DNA from: Ferruginibacter sp.
GTDB taxonomy: Bacteria > Bacteroidota > Bacteroidia > Chitinophagales > Chitinophagaceae
Reading direction: 5' to 3'
Length of the DNA: 13,224 bases
Assembly (NCBI GenBank): GCA_025357775.1
Contig: JANXOQ010000467.1
Location: 1-13,224, forward strand
The stretch's first letter is position 1. The number at the start of each line of letters is the position of its first letter. The notes under the pieces were generated by a model. That model did no database searches. It saw nothing but the letters and a program-made list of their open reading frames with translations, and was not told where the DNA came from. The position numbers and the translations under genes were made by a program. Below, one piece after another: positions 1-8,248 of this stretch.

Positions 1-6
1 TAAAAA

Positions 7-1545
7 ATGAAAAAATTATTCATACTAACATTACTATCAATCTCAATTTTTTCTTGCAAAAAAGAAATTATTGAAGATAATGAAACATATCAATTATTAA
101 ACCCAATAAGGTCAGATGCAAATGCAGGCACATGGCGACCAGTATTACTTACAACAGCCAATGAGTTTGCATGTGCTACTCCTATAGCAACCACAAGCCC
201 AGATTATATTTTACAATTAAGCGAAATAAAAAGTTTTCAAAATGATATTACTTCTGAAAAAAGAAAACTTGTAAACTATTGGGGTGCTGGTGCAGTGCTA
301 CGTTGGAACGAAATAATGAGAGAGCTTGTAGCCAAACATAATATACCACCTTATCAAAATGCAGATGGAACATATCCAATTCCACAAGCAGGCAATCCAT
401 TAGCATTTCCTACCTTTCCGTTTTCAAATCCGCCGTATGCAGCACGTGCATATGCCTACCTAAGTGCAGCACAATACGATGCATGCATAGCTGCATATTT
501 TTATAAAAACCAATACAATCGTACCGCACCATTTAATATAGATGGTAACATACAAACGTTGTTACCAAAATCAACGTTACCATCTTACCCAAGCGAAGAT
601 GCGGTGGTCATGGGCGTTTCAGTAGAGTTATTAAAATTATTATTTCCGGGCGACCAAGATTATATAAACCAAAAAGCAGAAGAACACAAACGTGCAAGAT
701 TAATTGCAGGTGCAAATGTACGCAGTGATTTAGACGCAGGCGAAGCACTTGGAAAATTAGTTGCCACAAAATTTGTAATACGAGCAAGAGGCGACAGAGC
801 AGGCGCAGCTGTAGGCACACCTGCAATATGGGCAGCGCTAGAAACCAATACAGCAGCTACAGGACAAATTCCATGGATTAGTTTAGAAAGCCCAAAACGA
901 AATCCAATGTTACCATTATTTGGAAAAGTAAAAACATTTTTGTTCGATTCATTAACAATGGTTACAAACATTCGTCCATCTGCTCCACCATCTACTTCAT
1001 CACCACAATTTGCAACGGAGCTAGCAGAAATTTTAAATTTTAGTAAAAATATTACCAGAGAACAATTGCGCATAGCACATTTTTGGTCAGATGGTGTAAA
1101 CACTTACACACCGCCAGGACATTGGAATTATATTGCTGCTAAAGATTTTGTGCAGCAAAATTTTAGTGAAGCTCGTTGGGCAAGAAACATGGCATTGCTT
1201 AACATGAGCTTGATGGATGCTGGTGTTGCATGTTGGGATACAAAGTATTTTTATTTTAACCCACGTCCATCTCAAATGAACGATGAAATAAAATCAGTAA
1301 CAGGCGTTCCTAATTTTCCTGCATACACATCGGGGCATAGTACTTTTAGTGCTGCGGCCGCCACAGTTTTGGGTTACATCATTCCCGCAAACGCTGCAAG
1401 CTATAATGCAATGGCAAAACAAGCATCCGAATCTCGTTTGCATGCAGCCATACATTATAGAAGCGATTGTGAAAAAGGTTTTGAAACCGGAATTAAAGTA
1501 GGGGCTTTTGCCGTTACTCGTGGGCAAACAGATGGTGCAGAGTAA
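7..1545 (+). CDS. Lipoprotein of the vanadium-dependent haloperoxidase / PAP2 acid phosphatase superfamily
   Basis: The 512-residue product starts with a lipoprotein signal peptide: two lysines, a hydrophobic run and a lipobox ending I-F-S-C with Cys17. It is therefore probably anchored in an envelope membrane facing the periplasm or outside. The three vanadate/phosphate-binding motifs of the superfamily are present in order. They are K413-x6-R420-P421, the S442-G443-H444 core (Thr replaces the usual Pro of PSGH), and S476-R477-x5-H483. The surrounding text (KYFYFNPRPSQM, TSGHSTFSAAA, IHYRSD) is typical of Bacteroidota proteins annotated as vanadium-dependent haloperoxidases, and the length fits those better than the smaller PAP2 phosphatases. 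The fold and cofactor pocket are clear. Whether it halogenates with peroxide or only cleaves phosphate esters cannot be told from sequence. The gene stands alone, with no recognisable partner nearby, and begins six bases into the window, so its promoter is not visible. Confidence 0.85.
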   Translation: MKKLFILTLLSISIFSCKKEIIEDNETYQLLNPIRSDANAGTWRPVLLTTANEFACATPIATTSPDYILQLSEIKSFQNDITSEKRKLVNYWGAGAVLRWNEIMRELVAKHNIPPYQNADGTYPIPQAGNPLAFPTFPFSNPPYAARAYAYLSAAQYDACIAAYFYKNQYNRTAPFNIDGNIQTLLPKSTLPSYPSEDAVVMGVSVELLKLLFPGDQDYINQKAEEHKRARLIAGANVRSDLDAGEALGKLVATKFVIRARGDRAGAAVGTPAIWAALETNTAATGQIPWISLESPKRNPMLPLFGKVKTFLFDSLTMVTNIRPSAPPSTSSPQFATELAEILNFSKNITREQLRIAHFWSDGVNTYTPPGHWNYIAAKDFVQQNFSEARWARNMALLNMSLMDAGVACWDTKYFYFNPRPSQMNDEIKSVTGVPNFPAYTSGHSTFSAAAATVLGYIIPANAASYNAMAKQASESRLHAAIHYRSDCEKGFETGIKVGAFAVTRGQTDGAE

Positions 1546-1628
1546 ATAAACATTGAATAAAGAAGGTATTTCTTGTTTAAATTTTTATTTTGTTGGCTGT
1601 AAGCATACATCAAAATTCTACATTTGTT

Positions 1629-1710
1629 CGGGCTGTCTGTAGTAGTCTTGCACTTAAGTAATTTTATACCTTAAAGTATATTTGTGCAAGAGCTACTACT
1701 GCTCATCCCG
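1629..1710. repeat. Long imperfect hairpin between haloperoxidase-like gene and trehalase
   Basis: The arms pair as follows: GTAGTAG (1639-1645) with CTACTAC (1693-1699), CTTGCAC (1647-1653) with GTGCAAG (1684-1690), and an outer CGGG (1629-1632) with CCCG (1707-1710). The roughly 30-base AT-rich loop can form a smaller inner pairing. There is no T-run right after the stem, so it is not a classic terminator. The layout, a GGGCTGTC-like outer left arm and a GCTCATCCCG right arm, resembles hairpin elements that I recall being scattered between genes in Bacteroidota genomes. That family assignment is inference. The 317-base gap (1546-1862) holds no coding signal apart from this hairpin and the trehalase promoter candidate. 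Confidence 0.6.
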
Positions 1711-1804
1711 CAGCTCTTCAGCTTTAGTATTTCAATGTGACAATAATGCTAATACTTACAAAAATTTTTTTGAATAAGCGTTCGAAGTAATGAAAATAAT
1801 ATTA

Positions 1805-1833
1805 TTGTTATAAAAATAAATGTGCTACTTTCC
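1805..1833 (+). promoter_or_regulatory. Candidate promoter of the trehalase gene
   Basis: A TTG at 1805-1807 lies 18 bases before TACTTTCC at 1826-1833. The Bacteroidota consensus is TTTG about 19-20 bases before TAnnTTTG, so the second box deviates at the last two positions. Start of transcription would fall near 1839, about 30 bases before the ATG. This is a weak match in very AT-rich DNA. Confidence 0.3.
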
Positions 1834-1868
1834 ATTCAGAATAAATTAGTAACTAAAATACTTTGCGC

Positions 1869-3467
1869 ATGAAAAAAATAAAAATTTCACTCCTATTTTT
1901 ATCTTTAACGATTTTACTAATTGCGCAAAAAACACCAGATAAAATTTACGAACAACTTTTCTTAGACATACAAAACGGAAATGTATTTCCTGATAGTAAG
2001 ACATTTGTAGATTGCATACCAAAGCGCAAGCCTGCTGATATTATGTATGACTATGGGTTACAAAAAGGTACAGGTTTAGACTTAAAAAAATTTGTATCAG
2101 ATAATTTTAATGTGCAAGCACAGCCCAATGTTATTAATATAAAAGAAGGCAAATTGATAGGAGAGCATATAAAAGATTTATGGACTGTTTTAAAAAGAGC
2201 TGAAGATAAAAAAGTAGAAGGTAGTAGTTTATTAGCACTACCAAAACCTTACATAGTCCCTGGTGGAAGGTTTACAGAAGTGTATTATTGGGATAGTTAT
2301 TTTACCATGTTAGGTTTAAAAGAAAGCGGTGAAACACTGGCGATAGAAGATATGATTGATAATTTTGCTTTCTTAATAAATAACTATGGTCATATACCAA
2401 ATGGCAATCGTAGTTACTATCTAAGCAGAAGTCAACCACCTTTTTTTGGAATGATGGTTACCCTTTTAGCAAGTATAAAAGGCAATGGTATTTATAAAAA
2501 ATATTTACCTGCTTTGCAAAAAGAATACAATTTTTGGATGGCAGGATATTCAACTACCAAAAATGGTGAAGCATATAAAAGAGTAATAAAATTAGATGAT
2601 GGAACAATACTGAATAGATATTGTGATGACGACGATATACCTAGGCAAGAAGGATATAAAGAAGATGTAAAAACAGCTGAGGAAGCAGTTTCACAAAAAA
2701 TGATGACTATACGTTTTGCAAGCGAGGAGGCTATGAAAACATTTAAAGAAACTGAATCGAAAATTATTTATAAAAATTTACGCAGTGCAGCTGAAAGTGG
2801 TTGGGATTTTAGCAGCAGATGGTTTATAAACCCTGAAAAAATTTCTACAATACACACTATTGATTTTGCTCCTGTAGATTTGAATAGTTTGATATTAAAT
2901 TTAGAAAATATTTTAATAAAAAATGGGGGAGAAGTAGATAAACAAATAAATGGTAAAAGAGCAATAGCCATTAAAAAATTGTTTTGGAATAAAAAATTAT
3001 CTTTCTATTGTGATTATGATTTTATACAAAAGAAAGTATCATCAAGTATAACTGCCGCTGGCTTTTTTCCATTAAGCATTGTAAATTATACAACCGCTGA
3101 GTTAAAAGCACTTGCACCAAAAGTAGTTTCATCCACAAATTTAAACTTACTAAAACCCGGCGGTATTGTTAGTTCTACAATAAATGTAGGGCAACAGTGG
3201 GATGCACCAAATGGCTGGGCACCACAGCAATGGATGGCCGTAATAGGACTAGAAAAAATAGGGCAATCAGCACTAGCTAAAGATATAGCAACACGTTGGA
3301 TAACCTTAAATAAAAAAGTATATAAAGCCACAGGCAAGCTTACAGAAAAATATAATGTGGTTGATTTAAGCTTAGAAACAGGCGGTGGTGAATATCCAAA
3401 TCTTGATGGATTTGGATGGACAAACGGTGTTTATCTTGCATTGGAAAAAAAATATAATCTAAAGTGA
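1869..3467 (+). CDS. treA: Periplasmic trehalase, glycoside hydrolase family 37
   Basis: Hydrolyses alpha,alpha-trehalose to two glucose molecules. The product is 532 residues, close to E. coli TreA (565) without its C-terminal tail. Both family signatures are intact: PGGRF-x-E-x-Y-x-WD at residues 131-142 and QWDAPNGWAP at 443-452. By position and context the catalytic acid is D313 in SGWDFSSRW, matching E. coli D312. The catalytic base is E493 in TEKYNV, matching E496. The glycine-rich GGGEY...GFGWTNGV block follows near the C-terminus. Residues 1-20 form a signal peptide (KKIK, then a long hydrophobic run to about A19), so the enzyme acts in the periplasm. I chose the ATG at 1869. A TTG two codons earlier is in frame, but the ATG gives the normal K-rich signal start. 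The gene is monocistronic and converges on the sucrose cluster. No trehalose transporter or phosphotransferase gene is nearby, so the glucose product is presumably taken up by other means. Confidence 0.95.
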   Translation: MKKIKISLLFLSLTILLIAQKTPDKIYEQLFLDIQNGNVFPDSKTFVDCIPKRKPADIMYDYGLQKGTGLDLKKFVSDNFNVQAQPNVINIKEGKLIGEHIKDLWTVLKRAEDKKVEGSSLLALPKPYIVPGGRFTEVYYWDSYFTMLGLKESGETLAIEDMIDNFAFLINNYGHIPNGNRSYYLSRSQPPFFGMMVTLLASIKGNGIYKKYLPALQKEYNFWMAGYSTTKNGEAYKRVIKLDDGTILNRYCDDDDIPRQEGYKEDVKTAEEAVSQKMMTIRFASEEAMKTFKETESKIIYKNLRSAAESGWDFSSRWFINPEKISTIHTIDFAPVDLNSLILNLENILIKNGGEVDKQINGKRAIAIKKLFWNKKLSFYCDYDFIQKKVSSSITAAGFFPLSIVNYTTAELKALAPKVVSSTNLNLLKPGGIVSSTINVGQQWDAPNGWAPQQWMAVIGLEKIGQSALAKDIATRWITLNKKVYKATGKLTEKYNVVDLSLETGGGEYPNLDGFGWTNGVYLALEKKYNLK

Positions 3468-3551
3468 TTACCAATTTTTTTGAAGTATTTATAATATTTT
3501 GAAAAGTTATTGATAACAAACTCTATAAAATATTTATTTCCATTAATTAAG

Positions 3552-3619
3552 CTGTCAGTTTCAGCTTGTCGAAGGAGGGGCATTTATTTAGGATATCTTC
3601 GATAAGTTTAGCTTGATAT
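3552..3619. repeat. REP-like inverted repeat between convergent genes
   Basis: The left arm (3552-3574, on the opposite strand reading CTTCGACAAGCTGAAACTGACAG) and right arm (3597-3619, CTTCGATAAGTTTAGCTTGATAT) are imperfect inverted copies. They agree at about two thirds of positions, and several differences are C/T changes that keep G-U pairing in RNA. The copy resembles the CTTCGACAAGCTCAG-type intergenic element found in many bacteria. It sits in the 265-base gap between two genes that end towards each other, where a structured RNA could stop or protect both transcripts. There is no T-run, so a simple intrinsic terminator is not supported. Confidence 0.5.
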
Positions 3620-3732
3620 TCCGACCTTATCAAACTCTTGTCATTTAAAAATAGCTTAAAATTTATTTTGTAAGTACCGGTAATGTGGCATAAACCTTAT
3701 AATCCTGTCTCTACATTGACTTTCGATATAAC

Positions 3733-5625
3733 TTACCTTGGTTCCAATATCAAAAACTGGTAGGGCTTCAATGTAATAAATTGATCATCGTCGCCAACAT
3801 TCAATGTTTCTTCTAGCCAATAATTGTATAGTTTTATAGGCTTCATTCCATTTTGTTTGAAAGTGTACCAACTAATTTTCGTGTCTACACCACTAAAATT
3901 AAATATACAATAAACCCTGTCATTTTCCCAAGCACGCAAGTAAGCTGCTACTGCATTGTTATTAGTATTTATCCATGTAGTATTTTTCTTATCTGCAATT
4001 ACATATAAACTTTTTCGAATGGCAATCAGTTTTTTTGTAAGTGAAAATATTGCATGTTCAGTTGTACCTTCAATATAAGATTTTTTATTTTTCTTCCAAT
4101 CTATTAATGGGCGATGCATCCAACGGTTGTCGTAACTTTTATCTGCATCATTTAAATAAGTATAATCATTTGTATATCCTTGTTCATCCCCGTAAAAAAT
4201 AACAGGCACACCACCTAAAAAGAAACTTTGAGCTTGCATTAAAATTATCTTAGCAATAGATGTTTCAATAGCATTTGTATCATTTAATTCAATTGCTTTT
4301 TCCAAGCCACATAAAGATGCAAGCGAACCACTAATTCTTGCATCGCCAGTTTTTTCATTAACAGAAAACAATGCACCCTTAGCAGGTGAACCATTAAAAT
4401 TTCCTGAATAATAATTTTTTAAAAAAGTTCTATGTTCATATGGGTTGTATCCTGCCTGCCCTATCATGTAATCATCGTAGCCAAGCCCAATATCATCATG
4501 GCAACGAGTATAATTTATCCAAGTACTACCAAAAGGTTTTTTTAATAATTGAGATTGTGCAGCAAGCATTACCCTTGTATCTCCCGTAGCTAGTGCATCC
4601 CACTGTAAAGCCATTTGTGTTGCGTTGTAAGCAAAATCACTTTCTCTTGCTAAAAAATCACCTTCGCCAAAATATTTCATTATCTCAGTAGGTGATACAA
4701 TTGCTTCAGCTAGCAATGCCATGCCTGGTGTAGCCACTTGCACACATTGTTTTATTAATTGGATTATGGTATGCGCTTCTTCTAAGTTTTGGCTATTTGT
4801 CCCAATTTTTTTCCATAAAAATGCTGGCGCATCTATCCTCAAAACATCTACTCCAAGGTTTGCGCTAAAAAAAATATTATCCAGCATTTCATTAAACACT
4901 GCTGGGTTACTGTAATTTAAATCCCATTGATAATGATGAAAAACCGTCATTACCCATTTATCCAATTCCTTTATGTATGTAAAATTCCCTGGCGAACTTT
5001 CTGGGAAAACCTCTGACATTGTTTGCTCAAGTTGGTCAGGTATTTGTCTATCATCAAAAAAATAAAAAAAATCTTGGTATTTTTTTTCACCAGCCTTAGC
5101 TTTCATTGCCCACTCATGCTTGTGCGAAGAATGATTCAATACAATATCCAACATTAAATGTATTTTTTTTTTATGCATACTTTTATGCAAATCTTTTACA
5201 TCTTCTATGGTTCCAAAACGAGCATCTATTTTTCTAAAATTGCTTACTGCATATCCGCCATCACTCTCATTCTTTGGGCTTTCAAAAATTGGCATTATGT
5301 GTAAAAAATTTATACCCAAATCTTCAAAATAATTTAGTTTATTTTCTAAGTTATTTATAGAACCACAAAATCTATCTACATACAAACTCATGCCACATAG
5401 TTTGTTACTTAAAAACCATTTTTCATTTTCATTTTTTGTTTTAGCAATGTCTAATTTTTTCAATTCATTGCTTCTGTTTGTAAAAGCAATATCAATAATC
5501 ATTAAAAGTTGGGTATAACATTCCTTTGCATTTGGATGGTTGGCATACAACTTATCAAACAGCATCTTAATATCTGCCTCAGAAGATTTACTTCGGTTAA
5601 AATAATCACCATTTATAGCAATCAT
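3733..5625 (-). CDS. Amylosucrase-type sucrose glucosyltransferase/hydrolase, GH13 subfamily 4
   Basis: Cleaves sucrose, either transferring glucose to an alpha-1,4-glucan or releasing it, and frees fructose. It aligns by eye along its whole length with Neisseria polysaccharea amylosucrase (636 residues; 630 here). Shared blocks include NKxxG...YVDxF, SDGGYAVS, QWDLNYSNPxVF, NLGVDVLRIDA, EAIV, CHDDIG and a C-terminal LKPYQ...LE. The catalytic triad is D265 (nucleophile), E307 (acid/base) and D377 (transition-state Asp). D122 and R501 match the salt bridge that closes the sucrose pocket. There is no signal peptide, so it is cytoplasmic. Start choice: this ATG is preceded by GAGGAAGAA, a rare clear Shine-Dalgarno. 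A GTG at 5667, 14 codons upstream and 11 bases after the fructokinase stop, is a real alternative giving 644 residues. Two active-site neighbours differ from the Neisseria enzyme: DAP for DAV and DIGL for DIGW. The balance between polymerisation and hydrolysis is therefore open. It is the last gene of the sucrose cluster. Confidence 0.9.
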   Translation of the reverse strand: MIAINGDYFNRSKSSEADIKMLFDKLYANHPNAKECYTQLLMIIDIAFTNRSNELKKLDIAKTKNENEKWFLSNKLCGMSLYVDRFCGSINNLENKLNYFEDLGINFLHIMPIFESPKNESDGGYAVSNFRKIDARFGTIEDVKDLHKSMHKKKIHLMLDIVLNHSSHKHEWAMKAKAGEKKYQDFFYFFDDRQIPDQLEQTMSEVFPESSPGNFTYIKELDKWVMTVFHHYQWDLNYSNPAVFNEMLDNIFFSANLGVDVLRIDAPAFLWKKIGTNSQNLEEAHTIIQLIKQCVQVATPGMALLAEAIVSPTEIMKYFGEGDFLARESDFAYNATQMALQWDALATGDTRVMLAAQSQLLKKPFGSTWINYTRCHDDIGLGYDDYMIGQAGYNPYEHRTFLKNYYSGNFNGSPAKGALFSVNEKTGDARISGSLASLCGLEKAIELNDTNAIETSIAKIILMQAQSFFLGGVPVIFYGDEQGYTNDYTYLNDADKSYDNRWMHRPLIDWKKNKKSYIEGTTEHAIFSLTKKLIAIRKSLYVIADKKNTTWINTNNNAVAAYLRAWENDRVYCIFNFSGVDTKISWYTFKQNGMKPIKLYNYWLEETLNVGDDDQFITLKPYQFLILEPR

Positions 5626-5678
5626 TTCTTCCTCTTGGTTTAATATGTTGAGAGATATTTTATTCACAAATTTGCCTA

Positions 5679-6632
5679 TCAGTTAAATATGTTTTTGTTT
5701 AAATATTTAAATGCTTCCATAGCTCCGAGGTATTCGCAGGTTCTTGCACCAGCTTTATTTGCATTTGCAATAATAATTGTCCATTGTTCTACTGATAGCT
5801 CCATAATTTCTTTAGCATTCATATTACTTAGTTGGAATAACAAAGCACCAACGAAAGCATCACCAGCTCCCGTTGTATCAATTGGAGTTATTTTTATACT
5901 TGGTATGATTGTAGTTTTATTTTTATGTCCGAACAAAGTACCTTTAGCACCAATGGTAATAGCAAAATTGGCTGTAGTTTTTGCTAATAAAATATTGGCT
6001 GCTTCTTCAATTGTTGTCGCATTTGTAATTAGCAATGCTTCTTCATCGCTCAACTTAAAAAAATCACAATGTTGTAAAAAGTACCAACTCTGTGATTTAA
6101 AATTTCCTGTATCATTTGGAAAAAGCAAGTGTCTGTAATTTGGGTCAAAGCTTACAAATATTTTTTTTGCTCTTGCTTCATGTAATAAATTTTTATATGC
6201 ATCTTTTAATGGTCCATCTAAAAATCCAGTAGCACTCCCAAAATGTACAATGCTATAATCCTCTACATTTATACCTGCAATATCATTATTACTTAATTGT
6301 CCATCCGCACCTCTATTAAAAATAAAGTCTCTTTCGCCATTTTGCATAAGGCTCACAAAAGCCATGGTGGTAAAATGTTTTTCATCTTGCAACATCCATT
6401 TTGTTTGCACACCAAAATTTTTCATTACCTGTATAAGTTGATTTCCGAATGGGTCTTTTCCAACTTTTGCAGCTAGCTCTACTTTTCCTCCAAGCGCAGC
6501 AATTGCAGCTGCTACATTAGTAGGAGCACCGCCTGGTTTCTTTAAAAAGTTTTCTCCTTCGGCTAAGCTTTTGCCTTTATCAGTACAAATCATATCTATT
6601 AAAGCTTCTCCTATGCATAGTATATTATTCAT
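5679..6632 (-). CDS. Fructokinase, PfkB/ribokinase family
   Basis: Phosphorylates sugar with ATP, most likely fructose to fructose 6-phosphate in the cytoplasm. The 317-residue product has the full PfkB pattern. It starts with the beta strand ILCIGEALIDMI and the substrate-site GGAPTN (34-39). Then come the AALGG and KVGKDPFGN blocks and the anion-hole/catalytic motif DTTGAGDAF (252-260), with D258 as the expected base. The FxRGADGQL segment near residues 105-113 and the overall text match bacterial fructokinases more than ribokinases or adenosine kinases. The gene is followed by the amylosucrase-type gene, 53 bases to its ATG or 11 to the alternative GTG, so the two are surely cotranscribed. 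That pairing supports fructose as substrate, since sucrose cleavage releases it. The 221 bases upstream, to the transporter gene, are AT-rich with no clear promoter, operator or terminator, so read-through from the transporter promoter is the simplest model. Confidence 0.9.
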   Translation of the reverse strand: MNNILCIGEALIDMICTDKGKSLAEGENFLKKPGGAPTNVAAAIAALGGKVELAAKVGKDPFGNQLIQVMKNFGVQTKWMLQDEKHFTTMAFVSLMQNGERDFIFNRGADGQLSNNDIAGINVEDYSIVHFGSATGFLDGPLKDAYKNLLHEARAKKIFVSFDPNYRHLLFPNDTGNFKSQSWYFLQHCDFFKLSDEEALLITNATTIEEAANILLAKTTANFAITIGAKGTLFGHKNKTTIIPSIKITPIDTTGAGDAFVGALLFQLSNMNAKEIMELSVEQWTIIIANANKAGARTCEYLGAMEAFKYLNKNIFN

Positions 6633-6853
6633 ATTTTAGTTTCTAAAAATGTACATAGCTTAAAAAATATTTATTTATTATAAATGACTGTATTTTATTT
6701 TACAAAAAAATTTCTAATGTTAATATTTAAAAAATACAATTAATTTTAGTTTTATAATTTGTTATTTATTTAAAATTGATAAATATGCATTAAAAGAATC
6801 AATTTAATTTGAAATGGTTTTAATCATATTATTTTTAACAAATTCTAGTTAAA

Positions 6854-8164
6854 CTAATTTTGATTCAAAATTTTGGGTTTTAACAGCAAAGTAAAAAATG
6901 CTGCAAATAAAAGCATTACTCCAGATAATTGAATTGCCAAAACAGCATTCCTATTTAATAAGTCTCTAAAAATATTTCCAAAAGATAAAGTATAGATAAG
7001 CATTGGTATTACTATGAGCATATTAATAATACCCATATATACACCAAACTGTTGCCTTGGTATACTGCTTGTTACAATTAAGTATGGTATTCCCATCATA
7101 CTTGCCCATGCAATACCTAAACCTACCATGGAAAATGCTAAGGATATTTTACTTGTAAATAGAGTTAGGCCAAACATTGTTAAAGCTCCAAAACATAGAC
7201 AAATAGCATGTATAAATTTTGCATTTATTTTTTTTGCAATTATTAGTAAAATTAATGCAGCACCAATTGTTATCAGATTATATAAACCATTTAGCTGACC
7301 AGCAAAAGGCACTACTTCGTTTTTATATATATCATTATCGGTAATAGTGCTATTCCAAATTGTTTCATTTAATGATACAGGTAAAAAATCCCAATATATT
7401 TTCATAGCAAACCATTGAAATAAATAAACCAAACCCAACAGCCACAATATTTTTGGCATATGTTTTATTGCAGCAGCAATGTCTATAAATGGAGTTAAAA
7501 TATTTTTACTGCTACTTTTTATATGCTCCATTTCTTCAGCAGACGGTTCTAGTTCAGGTGTAGTTTTCATACTCCATAATACAGAACCTATTGAGCATAC
7601 TGCACCAAGAAAAAATGAACCGAAAACCCAATAAGGAATACCAGCGGCTGACTCTCCTTTTAAAATATATTTAAAAAGGGTAGGAGACCAAGCTGCCAAA
7701 GTAATGCCCAAACCTGTAAACATACTCTGCATAATAAAACCTTGGTATTGTTGTTTATCATCTAGCCTATCTGCTACAAAAGCTCTATAAGGTTCCATAG
7801 CAGTATTGTTTGCTACATCTAATATCCATAAGCAACCTACGGCCATCCACAATGCTGAACTAAATGGAAATATAAAAAGTGCAATCGAACAAAATAATGC
7901 ACCTATCATGAAATAGGGCTTTCTTCTTCCTCTTTTTTGAGACCATGTTTTATCACTTAATGCACCTATTATTGGTTGTATTATCAAACCTGTTAGTGGG
8001 CCTGCTATACTTAGCATTGGCAACTTATCTGCATCAGCATGTAAAAAACTATAAATTGGCGCAACTGAATTTTGCTGTAAACCAAAACTATATTGAATGC
8101 CAAAAAAACCAACATTCATATTTATTATTTGCCAAAAACTTAAATGAGGTTTTAGTAGAGACAT
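6854..8164 (-). CDS. Major facilitator sugar transporter, SLC45/GPH-like, probable sucrose importer
   Basis: A 436-residue integral inner-membrane protein with about twelve hydrophobic segments. The loop between segments 2 and 3 carries the family signature D71 followed by RGRRKP (78-83), as in plant SUT and animal SLC45 sucrose transporters and related bacterial cation symporters. Other typical pieces are the N-terminal FGIQYSFGLQQNSVAPIYSFL and the DVANNTAMEPYRAFVAD stretch after segment 4. The middle loop (about residues 205-230) is charged, and the second half begins near residue 235. It most likely imports an alpha-glucoside with a proton. Sucrose is inferred because the next two genes encode a sucrose-splitting GH13_4 enzyme and a fructokinase. 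Maltose is the main alternative, since close relatives of this family handle it. It is the first gene of the cluster, with a LacI-type palindrome about 75 bases before the ATG. Confidence 0.85.
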   Translation of the reverse strand: MSLLKPHLSFWQIINMNVGFFGIQYSFGLQQNSVAPIYSFLHADADKLPMLSIAGPLTGLIIQPIIGALSDKTWSQKRGRRKPYFMIGALFCSIALFIFPFSSALWMAVGCLWILDVANNTAMEPYRAFVADRLDDKQQYQGFIMQSMFTGLGITLAAWSPTLFKYILKGESAAGIPYWVFGSFFLGAVCSIGSVLWSMKTTPELEPSAEEMEHIKSSSKNILTPFIDIAAAIKHMPKILWLLGLVYLFQWFAMKIYWDFLPVSLNETIWNSTITDNDIYKNEVVPFAGQLNGLYNLITIGAALILLIIAKKINAKFIHAICLCFGALTMFGLTLFTSKISLAFSMVGLGIAWASMMGIPYLIVTSSIPRQQFGVYMGIINMLIVIPMLIYTLSFGNIFRDLLNRNAVLAIQLSGVMLLFAAFFTLLLKPKILNQN

Positions 8165-8207
8165 TGAAGTTAATTTTAGTATCCAAATATAACTTTATAT
8201 TAATATA

Positions 8208-8214
8208 GAAAGTA
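8208..8214 (-). promoter_or_regulatory. Candidate -7 box of the sucrose transporter promoter
   Basis: Read on the minus strand this is TACTTTC, a near match to the Bacteroidota TAnnTTTG box and the same heptamer as in the trehalase promoter candidate. Transcription would begin near 8202 and give a leader of about 38 bases. A -33 TTG at ideal spacing is not visible; the nearest lie 15 and 24 bases upstream. The call rests mainly on position between the operator and the start codon. Confidence 0.3.
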
Positions 8215-8238
8215 TGTTACAATTATGCTCAATTTTTG

Positions 8239-8248
8239 CAAACGTTTG
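8239..8248. promoter_or_regulatory. LacI-family operator candidate upstream of the sucrose cluster
   Basis: CAAACGTTTG is a perfect 10-base palindrome with the central AAACGTTT typical of sites bound by LacI/GalR-family repressors. It lies 75 bases upstream of the transporter ATG and 25-40 bases upstream of the candidate -7 box, overlapping where the -33 element should be. Binding there would block the polymerase. I see no second copy before the fructokinase or the trehalase gene. The regulator gene is not in this window. Confidence 0.55.

Noticed and set aside
1863..1868. TTG as start of the trehalase gene
   Set aside because: The ATG two codons later gives a standard lysine-rich signal peptide start, and ATG is strongly favoured in such AT-rich genomes.
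5689..6138. Plus-strand open frame opposite the fructokinase gene
   Set aside because: It is antisense to conserved PfkB motifs and has no recognisable domain.
6633..6853. Possible separate promoter or operator for the fructokinase gene
   Set aside because: The gap is extremely AT-rich. No TAnnTTTG box with proper spacing, no CAAACGTTTG copy and no hairpin was found.
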